Shown in pieces: positions 11,048-21,384 of a stretch of DNA of 64,000 nucleotides. Numbering within the stretch: position 1 is the first letter of the stretch; the number at the start of each line of letters is the position of its first letter. Made by a program: the position numbers and the translations under genes. The notes under the pieces were generated by a model that was not told the DNA's origin, made no database searches, and was given only the letters and a program-made list of their open reading frames with translations. Origin of the DNA: Monocercomonoides exilis (lineage: Eukaryota > Preaxostyla > Oxymonadida > Polymastigidae); assembly GCA_001643675.2 (NCBI GenBank), contig LSRY02000008.1, forward strand, positions 2,501 through 66,500, in the 5' to 3' direction.

Positions 11048-11347
11048 CTAAATATATTTGATATCAAAAAGTTGGCTGAGCTGTAATCGCCACAATAAAA
11101 TAATATCATTAAAATTCGAAGAAAACTGTATTAACATTTTTTGGGCTTCGATTCTCAAACCTCCACCAAACTCTTTCTTCACAAAATGCGGCAATGAAGA
11201 AAATTTGTATTGAATCTCAAAGAAAGAAACAAGCAAGATTGGTTTCTTTTGATGCAAGCAGCCATTTCTTGAAGTCGTGCGAATGGGAATAGACAGAAAG
11301 TGGAGATAGTTAGTGTAACGCTCTTCATGTTGAATGTAAAAATGCAA
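11048..11347 (-). pseudogene. Beta-helix surface-protein fragment, minus strand
   Basis: The minus strand encodes a roughly 99-residue open piece containing KEFGGGLRIEAQ. It matches the 40,943-41,283 copy on the opposite strand (REFGGGLRIEAQ). The FGGG segment also resembles EFGGGVLFC in the divergently oriented neighbour, as expected for repeats of a right-handed beta-helix protein. It has no complete gene structure around it. It is probably a remnant exon; the family call is inferred from the neighbour. Confidence 0.4.
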
Positions 11348-11390
11348 ATCTCAGAATTTCATTGTGTTAATTTCACAATTGTTTTTGTTT

Positions 11391-12225
11391 AGAAAAAGAG
11401 TTTGGAGGTGGAGTATTATTTTGCAGATATTTGCAAAATATCAATTTCGCAAAATCAAATTTCACGAATTGTTCAGCTGCTCATGGAGGAGCTGCTTATT
11501 TGTATTGCAATCAACCTAATTCTGTTTGGACATTCTCAGAAAACAGAGTGGAAAGTTGCTCAATAACAGATTGGTGTGGAACTGGTTGGTACTTTTCCCT
11601 CTATTACATACCCTCAGATGCTCAATTCCTGTTTTCCAAATGCAAGTGCATCTCAAATTCAGGTGGTGATTCTGCTGGTTCTTCAACATTTTATAATCCT
11701 CCACAAAGTAAACAAAGTCAGTTTTCAATCGTTGAGTGCCAGTTTATAAATAACAAATTGATAAATTCAACAACTCGTGGTTGAGCTGGAATTTTTACGA
11801 AAGTGACATTTCCATGGATGAATGAAATAAGATTCATCACTTTTTGTTTCTTCGATGGAAATACAGCAACAAATGGCAGAGGAAACGATGTGTTTTTCAA
11901 TGGAAGCAGTATCACCCAATCTCCTTTCCAGCAATGTGGTTCAACAACCCTATCGAAAAGAGTGTGGAATAATGGAACAGCTGAAAACGCTGAATATAAT
12001 GGCTGGCTTCCAATCATCAACCAGAGCAAAATTGTTTCCAACAGTGGTGCTGATGTTGATGCTTGCGGTAATCCACAACAAACTCCATGCGCCACCATCG
12101 AGTATGCCCTCAGTGGTTTTGTCCTCCCCCAAGATGCCTCCCTCATCCTCCTCAAATCCACCTTTGCACACATCCTGACACTCACTTTCAGCGCAGCTGT
12201 CACAATAATTTCTGGAAAAAATGTA
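11391..12225 (+). pseudogene. Pmp-like beta-helix surface protein remnant, copy 1
   Basis: An acceptor (TTTGTTTAG) near 11390 precedes EFGGGVLFC and then a frame rich in N-F-x-N-C-x-A, GG-A and F-x-x-N repeats, typical of polymorphic outer-membrane-like right-handed beta-helix proteins. The conserved cysteine motif ACGNPQQTPCATIEYAL lies near 12060-12110. One TGA interrupts the frame at about 11782, between STTRG and AGIF, where the homologous copy at 40 kb also decays. There is no start exon, signal peptide or membrane anchor in the neighbourhood. Such proteins are usually large and surface-exposed, so this is a fragment. Confidence 0.65.
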
Positions 12226-12309
12226 TTTTTTCAGGTTCTCAACAAATTCTTTCATTTTCCATATCAGAGAAAATTTAATAAGTTTTCATCTTCTTTTCAA
12301 TTGAAGAAT

Positions 12310-12780
12310 ATGTCATCGCTTGTTTTTTCAAAGATCCTTGACTCATCTCGCATTAAAACACTTCCACTTCATTTCTTCTAATTTCTCCTTTTCATCAAAT
12401 GCAAATTCTGCTTTTTGCTTTTTGGAATCTTTTGTTTTTTTTCTTTTCAAAAATAGTTTCTTCAAGCATAGCAACAATCTCTTCAAAAATATCTGTTTCT
12501 TTTGTTTCACTGATTCCAACTTGCCTGTTAGCTGCAGAAGCTCTCATCTCATTGAATTGTCCTTCAAATATTGATTTTCCAATAAATCGCTTTCTCCCTT
12601 TGTTTCATCTTCCGTAACTTATTGAATGCAAACTGCATTGTGAAATTTGAATAAAACCAGTTCTTCAACTGTTTGTTCAAAGAAATCTTTTCCCACCTTG
12701 TTCTTTCTGTTTTCTGTGAATTCTTTCAACTTCCAAATAAATAATTCAGATTCAATTTATATTCTTTATTGTGCACTTTC
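12310..12780 (-). pseudogene. Decayed charged coding fragment
   Basis: On the minus strand one frame reads as natural protein (KEFTENRKNKVGKDFFEQ, then KAEFAFDEKEKLEEMKWKCF) but is crossed by at least two stops. No family was recognised. The composition, Lys/Glu-rich and helical, is unlike the spacer around it, which is why I list it as a relic. Confidence 0.3.
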
Positions 12781-12839
12781 TGGTTGGCTTTTGTCAATGA
12801 GATATAGAATCATTTCCGTTGATATACAACTTTAGCTGA

Positions 12840-13260
12840 TATTATTTTCTATTCAGAAAAATTAAAGGCATATTTATCCAAACATAGAAAGATTAGATTG
12901 GAAGTCGAATTCGATGAGAACTTAAATGAAATGAAGATGACAATTTCTTTGAAACAAATCGAAGAAGGCTTTGAAGAAGAAGAAGAAGAAGAAGAAGAAG
13001 AAGGAGAAGGAGAAGGAGAAGGAGAAGGAGAAGGAGAAAGAGAAGGAGAAGGAGAAGGAGAAAGAGAAGGAGAAGGAGAAGGAGAAAGAGAAGGAGAAGG
13101 AGAAGAAGGTGAAGAAAGTGAAGAAGATGATGTGATAAAGAATCGAGAAAGTTTTCAAATGATACTTGTGAAGAAGTTAAGAATGCTTTGTATGATGTTG
13201 TTGGCTGGGAAAAAATATCGTATTTGATAAATTGACTTCAGAAGGAATTGAAAATTGCAA
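12840..13260 (+). CDS. Acidic low-complexity fragment
   Basis: The frame KLKAYLSKHRKIRLEVEFDE leads into a GAAGAA/GGAGAA hexaplet run (about 12,967-13,110) translating as poly-Glu and Glu-Gly. After the run, the best-looking continuation (SNDTCEEVKNALYDVVGWEK) is in another frame, implying either an unseen intron or a repeat-length frameshift. No function can be assigned. Confidence 0.3.
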
Positions 13261-15697
13261 CACAAAAATTGAGATGGATAAACTGCAATTCATGAATTAA
13301 GCTGTATATCCACAAGTCATTGGCTGACTTTGAATTGTTGCTCCGACTTTTCATTTTGAAAAGAAAACCCCAATATTTTCAAATTCTTCTTCATCTTCTT
13401 GTTATCACCCAAATCAGAATTCAATCGTTCTCTTTCTTCTTTCCCTTCTTCTCATTTTGCTTTCTTCCTCCTATAATCCTCTTACCAAAGCCATTTCCAT
13501 TCCCTTTCTTTTCCGATTCTCTGGTCGCTTCTCTCACCAAGCACAGCCGCTCTGCAATGGTCTCTTCCAAATATTTTTCATTGAATCATCTGTTCACAAA
13601 AAAGATCCTCAATTACAATGTCAAGCTCAGCGTGGCCGAGGCGCTTCTGATGACATCTCGTTCAATGTCATCATTTTGAAGAAACTTTAATAAATCAACA
13701 CACAAAAAAAATATTGCAAAATCATCACTAATGAAACAAGTGAAATCATGCATTCCATTCACCAACGCTCCTCGACCTCAAAACAGTCCTTTCCGCTTTT
13801 TGAAGTTTATTCAAGCTATTTTTCAACAAATCACGAAGTCAATCATGAGATGAAAAACATCATTCGAAAAGGACAATCAGTGATTTTTCATCCTTCTCTT
13901 CTTCATCAACAATCATCTTTCCAATTTTTCAACTCAGTGAATGATTGACAAAACGACTAATCCTTGTTCCATTCAGCTTTTTGCGACAGTTCATATGCTT
14001 TCACAGCCACACAGAATTTTCCATTGTCGTTTTTCTTTTCTTCATTCGTTATTATTCATTTTCGTTTTGTCAAGCATTTCAGTAATCAAAACAGGCACAA
14101 ATTGCTCTTCTTCTTCCATTTTCTGTTTCTATTCTTTCTCATCCCCGTGCGCCAGCTCATTTATCAATTCATCAAAAAAACAAGCAAAGAGAGACAGAGA
14201 GAAATCATCACAATCATTTCGAATTCGGGGGAATCGATGTTTCCAAACCGATGAGTGCTTTCAATTCGCCCTTCTCCTGCATTTTTGCAAATCCACAGAA
14301 ACACAGAAGCCATCCCCAATTTCCCATTCAAATTCAACAAGAACATCCTTCAAAGGCGGAAACAACAAAAAATAGAAAACACAAAATAGTCATGAAAATA
14401 TATGCATTCACGTCATCAAAGTGAATAATGACATTTTTTGCAAGATATTTCACAGAAAAAACAATGATTTAACTTTTCAAGTTTATTGTTATGGATGTTC
14501 TGATCGAGTTGTTTTCTTTGAATGAAATTAACCATTGAAAAGATGATTGATCTGTAAACGAATATTTTCTGCAGGATAGGCGATATTATTTTGTGCGTTG
14601 GTACGAGACAGCGACGGCGGGGAATTGATGGTGGAATTGGGCGAGATGATTTTTATGAAAAGCATCTTTGAAGGAAATTCATTTTCCAAAATAATGTATG
14701 AAAAGTTTGATGTTTGCGTTTTTTAATAGATCTCGTTCATTTTAAAAGATGCTTCCCTCTGTGGCTTTCTCAGAGTGCAAGAATCTGATAAATTATATAA
14801 ATGGCCATTCATTTGCTTTTATGAGGAGATCATAAGAAGAGAGCTATGCCGAGAGACAATCAGCAGATGTGAATTGCAGATTTTTTGTATTCAGTTGGGA
14901 GAGGGGATGAAAATAAATTCAATTTCAAAGCATTTTGATGAGAGCGAAATGGAATGACAACAATTGGACAGTTATTGGAAAGAATAAAATTCGGAGATAT
15001 ATTTTTCAGGAAAAAAAATGGATGAAAACATAGAAAGAAGGATATTTAAGGAGAAAAAAGGATGATGGAGAAAGGAGCACAGGGAAACAATGAAAAAGGA
15101 AATTGACAACGGAAGTGATTGAACAATCCTCTGCTTTTGCAATAGGGAGGGTGTATGCGTTCTTTTGAGGAATTTTTATAATCAATGCAAAACAAATTTC
15201 TTTATTTTAATCGATCATTTTTCCCCATCACAACCAACAGCATTTTTTGTGTTGAGCATCATTCCCAGAGACGATCTATTTCAAGCAACATTTTTGTTGA
15301 TTATATGGTTTCTTCTTCTCCTCCTCCAATCTCTTCATTGACGAGATTTTTTTAATTTGACTGATGGAAAGAACATCCTCTTCTTATTTGAGAATTTTGT
15401 TGTTTGAATAGCCATCAAATTCTCATGTTGCAACACAAAATAAATCTTCCTTCTCTTGCTGCAGTTGTCTGTTATGAAATTTGAATCTGTTCATTATGCC
15501 TGCATTTTCTTCAAATGAGTCTTGCTCGCCTTTGCCGCCCAGCTCCTCCAAAGAGCATCATCGAACTTATTTCATTCCATTTCTCTTTCAGATGCATTTT
15601 CTTCTTTTTCTTCTTTCGTTCTTTTTTCATATCTGCTACAGCAAGAATTTTTTTGTGAAAGCAGTCGTTGCCTTGCATTCTGATCATTCAGCATAAA

Positions 15698-15700
<3 letters not shown>
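13261..15700. other. Uncertain region, no supported gene
   Basis: Several short open frames on the plus strand (13.3-14.4 kb) are Ser/Phe-rich and lack a consistent exon structure. A peptide-like stretch FEFGGIDVSKPMSAFNSPF near 14,215-14,275 looks coding but cannot be joined to anything. 14.4-15.5 kb is AT-rich with no motif. I cannot support a gene here. Confidence 0.35.

Positions 15701-15756
<56 letters not shown>
15701..15756. repeat. (ATC)n microsatellite
   Basis: About 18 perfect CAT/ATC triplets. Depending on frame and strand it reads as poly-His, poly-Ser, poly-Ile, poly-Met or poly-Asp, so the open frames crossing it are not evidence of coding. Confidence 0.95.
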
Positions 15757-15829
15757 ACTTCTTCTTCTCTTTCTTCTTCTTCTTCTTCTCAAAACTCATC
15801 GCACAAAAGCTCAAAGCTACCAACTGTCC

Positions 15830-16175
15830 TCAGCTTCTTTCTCCAAAGAATTCTTCTTCCTCCTCATTAAAATCTTCTCCTTCTCCTTCATCTGCCTCTT
15901 CTCGCTCCTCCAGCACCGCCAGCGCAATCGCTGCTGGTGACAGAACCACATCCTCCATCCTCAGCCCCGCAGCATCCAACCCCTTCTCCACAATCTCCCC
16001 CACTTCACACACTGCAACCCCTCGCCCCATTACTTCCTCGTCCAGCTTCACCACCAAATATTTCAGCTGAGAAGATAACGTTTCCAACCACCGAAATGTC
16101 AAACAGTTCGTAATCTTTACGAACGCATTCACATCTTCCACCGAAAAGATCCGATTGTATCACAGCTTCGTTCCC
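15830..16175 (-). CDS. Possible Alba-domain exon
   Basis: In a GC-richer island the minus strand encodes NAFVKITNCLTFRWLETL, SQLKYLVVKLDEEV and MGRGVAVCEVGEIVEKGL, then an acidic tail ending in a stop at 15,830. The strand-helix-strand pattern with V-x-L-x(4)-M-G-R-G-V-A-V-x-E-V-x-E-I-V-x-K resembles the Alba nucleic-acid-binding fold (family consensus around G-x-A-I-x-K-A-V-x-x-A-E). No initiating ATG lies in this frame, and a TGA sits just upstream (about 16,178), so an upstream exon must exist or the gene is broken. The opposite strand is also open in places, as a Ser-rich frame. Alba is a pattern-based guess. Confidence 0.35.
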
Positions 16176-16247
16176 ATCGACGCCGCAAGCTACGGAAGCG
16201 GTGCCACCAGCGGAAGTGAAAGAAACGCCTGTCGCAACATAACACAA

Positions 16248-17157
16248 CCCAGCATCATCATTTATGCTCTCAATTACTGCTTCTTTTGATTTGTATACGC
16301 ACCACCTTCTTCACATGCAACAATCCTCAGACGTATCTTCATATATTTCTTTGCTGCCAAATTGTATAACAGCACATCAGATACATCAGAATGGCCAATT
16401 GAAGAAGCAGCGGAAAATGATGAATTCTTGTCAACTGGAACATTCTTTACTTCAGTTCTACTCTTTGAAAATATCGAAGTTCACGACACGCAGCTCTGGA
16501 TGGGGCAGATAAGATAGATGAAGATGAAGAACGAAGGTTACACTGCTGCTTTGCTCCTGAAACAAGAATCGAACAGAAATGCGAGGAAATTTCAAAAGTT
16601 GGATCAATTAGCTTCACTTTGGCATCCACAGCTTATGTATCAGAAAGTTCTAGCGGCTAGGGAAGTTATTTATTTCATTAAAAAGAAATAACAATAAATT
16701 GTTTTTGAAATTTCATTGAACAGATTGGAAGATATCGCAATTTGAATGAAAAATCTATCTCAAAATCTGTTGTTATTGTTTGGAAAATAAAAGAAAGCAA
16801 AGCAAAATGTTTGTATTTGACTCTTCAAATTATACATATTTGTTATTTAGTTGTTTTTTTTTTGGATGTTACAATTTGCAAATAACATCTTTTGTTAGCT
16901 TTCTTTTTTAACTTACAAAATAAACTTTTTTTGTATTTTTCGTCAAACAATTCACCAAAGATCATAAATCAACATTGAAGCTCTTTTTAATGTTATTTTT
17001 TTTTTCATATCTTTGGCATACATTATTTCACAAAATGCTTGGGCAAAAAAACAAAATAAATAATCGGATCAAAAGAATAAAGTCAATAATCAGTCCAAAA
17101 CTCGAAACATAAATTGCCAGTCATCCCAACATCAAACAGAATGTTTCGCAGGAACTG
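16248..17157. other. Intergenic, possible exon remnants
   Basis: The plus strand at 16,516-16,690 encodes an open, natural-looking peptide (NEGYTAALLLKQESNRNARK) ending in a stop, but I cannot link it to a start or a family. 16.7-17.15 kb is AT-rich and empty. Confidence 0.3.
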
Positions 17158-20100
17158 TTAAGGACGGATAAACACTGACGAAGAAAGCGGAGCAAGCCCT
17201 GAAGGAGTTTTGTGCTTCAGATAGAGTGAAGAGTCGAAGCTGAAAGGCGGCTGGAGCTCAGAAACATGAGGCGTTGGAAGGGAAGATGGAGGCAGCTGTG
17301 TGGCTGTGGAAGAATTGCTGGCATATTGGCTGCTGAAACCCTGCAATTGAGATAAAGTGGCTGGAGAATGAGAAGGAAGAAGAGAAGAAGAAGGAGAAGA
17401 AGAAGAAGAAAAGAAAGTGTTTGAGGACGAGCTTGCAATTGGACAAGATGAAGATGAAATTGAGGCTGATTGTGAAAGAGAACAGGATTTTGAGGAAGGA
17501 AAACGTGAGTTGGGTGAAATGAGTGACGGAGAATGCTGATAAGAAGAAGAAGAAGAAAATGATGATGAAGGAGAAGAAGAAAAAGAAGTGAATGAAGAAT
17601 TTCGTGAATTCATGTTGCTTGGCGAAGAGTAATGATAACGCAATGAGCCAACTGATGATGATGATGATGATGATGAAAAGGAACGACTTGTATTTTCACT
17701 TGTTTCATGCGAAGACTCCGAAAGAGTCGAGCGAAATGCATCCAGCGTCTGGTAAATTGGCACATTTTGAGAGAAAATGGAAGAAGAAGATGTTTCAATC
17801 AGCTCAAAAAACGAAGGATCTGGTTGCTTCCCACTCGCCCCCAACATCCCCATCGGCTTCTCTGCCACTTGCCAATTGCCATTGAACGCACTTTTTGTTG
17901 CATAATTGTCATATCCATCTTCTTTTTCTCCTTCTTCTCCTTCTTCCTCTTCTTCCATCTCCTCTTCTGCCATCTCCTCTTCTAAAATTGCCTCTGGAAA
18001 GTACTTCTTCAGCAGACAAACAGACCTCTTCTTCACACTTTCATATTTCTCCATCGAAAGCTCAACCAAACTTGCCACTCCGCCTTTGTCTGAAAGCTGC
18101 TCAGCAACTTTGTTTTTTCGCTTTCTCGATTCAACAAACAGCTTCGATTCTTCTCTTTCTTCTCTTTCTTTCTTTTCCACTTCTTCTTTTTTTTCATCTT
18201 CTTCCTCTTCTTCCTCTTCTTCATTATCCTTCTTTTCACACTGCCCCAGCAGCACCCACAGCAGGTCCATTGCCTCGCACACCACACTCCGATACCTCCC
18301 TCTCTTCAGAATCTGCGCGACTGCCTCGACACACCCAGCCTCCACAATCACCCCAGCCGCCTCCTTCCCCAGCAGCCCTACGTTCCTCAGTGCCCTCAGC
18401 GCGTGGCACTGGGCGCTGTGTGTGTCTGCCTGGGCGATGTGGCAGAGGGCGAAGACACACCTCGGCCGGAGGAGGGTGCATGCCTGGGAGGAGGTGCCGG
18501 CGCCGATGTTGCAGGCGAGGAGCGCTGCCTCGTGGCGCAGACAGGACGAGGAGGAGGACAGGTGGGAGACGAAGACGTCGAAGAAAGAGGGCTGCAGCAG
18601 CAGACGCTGGATGTCTTCGTCGCTGCCACACGAGAAGTTCACAAAGAAGCGGAACGCCATCACTCGCAGAACAGACACAGAATCACTTTGGATGAAGGGG
18701 ATGACCATTTCATTTGAAATATCATTCAGATTATTGTTATTAATATTCATAGAATATGTCGATGAAAGTTCATAAATAAATATAAAATAAATAAATAGAA
18801 CAAATAAAGAGAGAAAGAGAAATAAAATAGAAGGATAAGACAAACCTCATCAATTCCACAACCAGCCCAAGGAGCACAGGATCGATGAAGAACTTGTTAT
18901 TGTTCGGATTCTCGTTGATGTTTGCGAGTATTTGCAGACAGCACTCGATGACTGCCTTTTCTGTGGGCAGCTCATCACCCTTCATTCCTTCATTCTCCAT
19001 CTTCTGCTCTCTTCTTCTCATCCTTTCTTCTTCCTCCTCTTCCTCTTTGGCTTTCTCTTCTCTTCTCTTCTTTCGTTCTTCTTCTTCCTCCTCTTCCTCT
19101 TCTTCCTCTTCCTCCTTTTCACCTTCACCTTCTTCCTCTTCTTTATCCATCCTCCCTTTCATCTCATCCTCTCTTCTTTCTCCTGCTTTTCCTGTTTTCT
19201 CTTCATTCTGCCCAAAATTCATTCCATTTTCATTTTCATGTTCATTTTCGCTTTCATTCTCAAACACATTTTCGTCTATCGGCCCAAAAAGAGGACTTTC
19301 TCCTCTTTTTGTGTTGTTTTCTTTGCTTTCTTCAGCATCTTCTTCTTTTCCTTCTTCTTCTCTTTTTCCTTCATCCATTCTCAATTCATCCTCTTCAGCT
19401 TCATTTTCTTCTTCTGTTCGAACACCAAACAGCCCTCCTTCCATATTAATTCCTCCTCTTTCTTCATCCAACTTCATCTTCCCCTTCTTCTTCTCTCCTT
19501 CCTCCTCCTCTTTCTCTTTCTCTTTTCCTTCTCTTCCCTCTCTTCCTCCCTCTTTCCCTCTTCTCCTCAGCATCCCCTTTGCCGCTCTCCTCATCCGCAT
19601 TTCCCTCAGCACTTCCTTCACAAACATGGCGGCGTCGAAGAAGAGCTGGTCAGACTGAGAGGAAAGCGTCAGCGCTGCCAGAAGCTGAAGGAGATGGGAG
19701 GTGGTGGCAGTGACTGGGAAGGGCGAGGAGAAGGGCTGGGTGGAGAGATGGGTGGTGGAGAAGGAGGAAGAGGAAGAAGATGAAGAAGATGAAGAGGAAG
19801 AGGAAGAATATGGAGAAGATGATGAATAAATTGATGAAGCTGTTGAATTGAATGGATTGGTAGATGCAAATTGGATTGGTGATTGTGTTGAAGAAGAAGA
19901 AGAAGAAGAAAACGATGTCTGTGTTTGTGAAAGTGAATGCGGAAGCTCTGATGAAAACTGAAGTGAAGATGAATTTGTGTGAGATGATTGAAAAAGAGAA
20001 GAAGAAGAAGAAGAAGATTGCTTCATCTGTAGCTGCTGAAGCTGTCCTGTCTGCGCCTGCGATGCGAAAGTGATAGGAAATGCGAGCAGATCAGAGGGCT

Positions 20101-21080
20101 GGCCAGAAAACGAGGTGGACGATGCCAGCGATGTCAAAAGCGACTGCTCAACAGTTCCACATCTGGACGGATTCATTGCAGCACACAACTCTTCGCTTGC
20201 ATTCGCTGCCTCACTCAGCTCCCGCATCTTCTGCCTTGTCTCACCCTCAATCACACTCCGCAGATGGACGGAAATATCGCTGTTTTTCAGCCTCTCCGCA
20301 AATTCAACGCCATTTGCTGCGATGTTGAACAACGCAAACAAAGCATGGTTGACAGTTGATGACCTCTTACTGTGGAGATGAAGCAATATTAGTGGGAGCA
20401 CCCCGCTTGATAGAACATCTGCAGTCTGTTCATGAGTTCCAACAAACATATTTGTTACAATCCAAAGTGAATTATTTACGAATTGATAATTTTGTGATGA
20501 AAGAAATCGCATCAGATGAGGCAAAACATTAACTCTAAGCAAATGTTCAATTGGCACAACGTCATCTATCGAAATTTTTTAAAAAATAATGATAATAAAG
20601 TTATTATAGAAATGGAATATATGTATATTAATGCTATATAAAAGTGTTGCATACAGCTTGATGTTAATCGTTTAACAAGCTTTAGATTTTTCAAAATTTC
20701 GGAAGTTTGAGATGATTCAAGTCCTTTAACATATAAAGGCAACATTTGCAACTGATTAGCAGCAAATATTTTCAAATAAGTCGCAAATTTTAAGAAAAAT
20801 CTTTTCAAACCTCTTCTTCCAATTCTCGCGGCAATTCTCCAGGTCCGTCGATTTCAGTTGTTCGTCTACGCTTTAATAAAAATCCTTCCCTCTTTTTATT
20901 TCTAAGGCTAAAAGTTTTCCTGCTGTGAGTCAAATGGTCATACAAATATTTGTTTTCTTTTGAAAAATAATATATCGGAATTAATATAACAAAAATTGAA
21001 AAATTGTTTTAAAATTAAATACCATTTTCAAATTGCTGTTGCCTTTGCCCTGAACGGACACTGGCACTCCAGACTTGCAT
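17158..21080 (-). CDS. Importin alpha (nuclear import adaptor)
   Basis: Five exons (21080-21023, 20956-20811, 20751-20655, 20565-18846, 18685-17158) keep phase and give 1182 residues. The N-terminus MQVWSASVRSGQRQQQFEN, HSRKTFSLRNKKREGFLLKR and RRR is an importin-beta-binding domain with its basic cluster. Armadillo repeats follow, including importin-type VNNSLWIVTNMFVGTHEQTA and VNHALFALFNIAANG (W/N ladder), and a second set in exon 5 (LRHEAALLACNIGAG, CHALRALRNVGLLGKEAA). Importin alpha binds nuclear localisation signals through these repeats and hands cargo to importin beta. It is about twice the usual 500-550 residues: long Ser-rich and Glu/Lys-rich insertions separate the two armadillo blocks, and a Ser-rich tail ends the protein. 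It is divergent, so NLS-groove occupancy should be checked. It is transcribed away from PUS7, start to start about 300 bp. Confidence 0.85.
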
Positions 21081-21384
21081 CAAAACCAAAGCAAAACTTA
21101 AAACTATGATCAATATTTAGCCTTAATTATTAAAAATAATTGGCACTTAAAAAAAAAATCTCAAATAAATGAAAAACTTATTATTATTTTTTTTTGGAAT
21201 AAATAGCAACCTCTGCAAAAACGTCAATATCATTTTGTATTTCATCATTTTCAACTTCATGAAAAATCATGGAATAGTTATTTGAATCCATTATTTATTT
21301 ATCAAAAAAGGAAAAGATATTTTTTTCTTTTAACAGATAAATAATTCAAATTCAATTTAAATTTTAAATCTGTTTAAACATTAA
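21081..21384. promoter_or_regulatory. Shared divergent promoter region
   Basis: This 304-bp gap separates the start codons of importin alpha (-) and PUS7 (+), so both promoters must lie here or overlap the genes. It is AT-rich. An ATG-initiated 28-codon open piece on the minus strand (21294-21211) could not be spliced in phase to importin alpha. No specific factor site was recognised. Confidence 0.5.

Larger units (their letters stand above)
9208..12225. repeat. Duplicated block, left copy
   Basis: The block holds an ankyrin-like repeat gene followed by two divergently oriented beta-helix protein fragments. It recurs in reverse complement at about 40,040-43,345. Outer homology starts at the shared sequence TTCTTTTTCTTTGGTAAACA just upstream of the ankyrin-like gene and fades after the CGNPQQTPC-type motif of the surface-protein fragment. 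No terminal repeats or target duplications were found, so this looks like a segmental duplication rather than a classic transposon. Confidence 0.8.

Noticed and set aside
11775-11790. TGA as a sense codon (reassigned code)
   Set aside because: TGA, TAA and TAG all end well-resolved genes here (PUS7 and cornichon with TGA, Swi5 with TAG, importin alpha with TAA), so the in-frame TGA marks decay.
18885-19783. Long Ser/Phe-rich plus-strand frames opposite importin alpha
   Set aside because: Antisense shadows of the Glu/Lys-rich insert; the minus-strand gene has splice sites and domain motifs.
21211-21294. ATG-initiated 28-codon piece as the first exon of importin alpha
   Set aside because: No acceptor joins it in phase; an ATG at 21080 gives a complete, phase-consistent gene.
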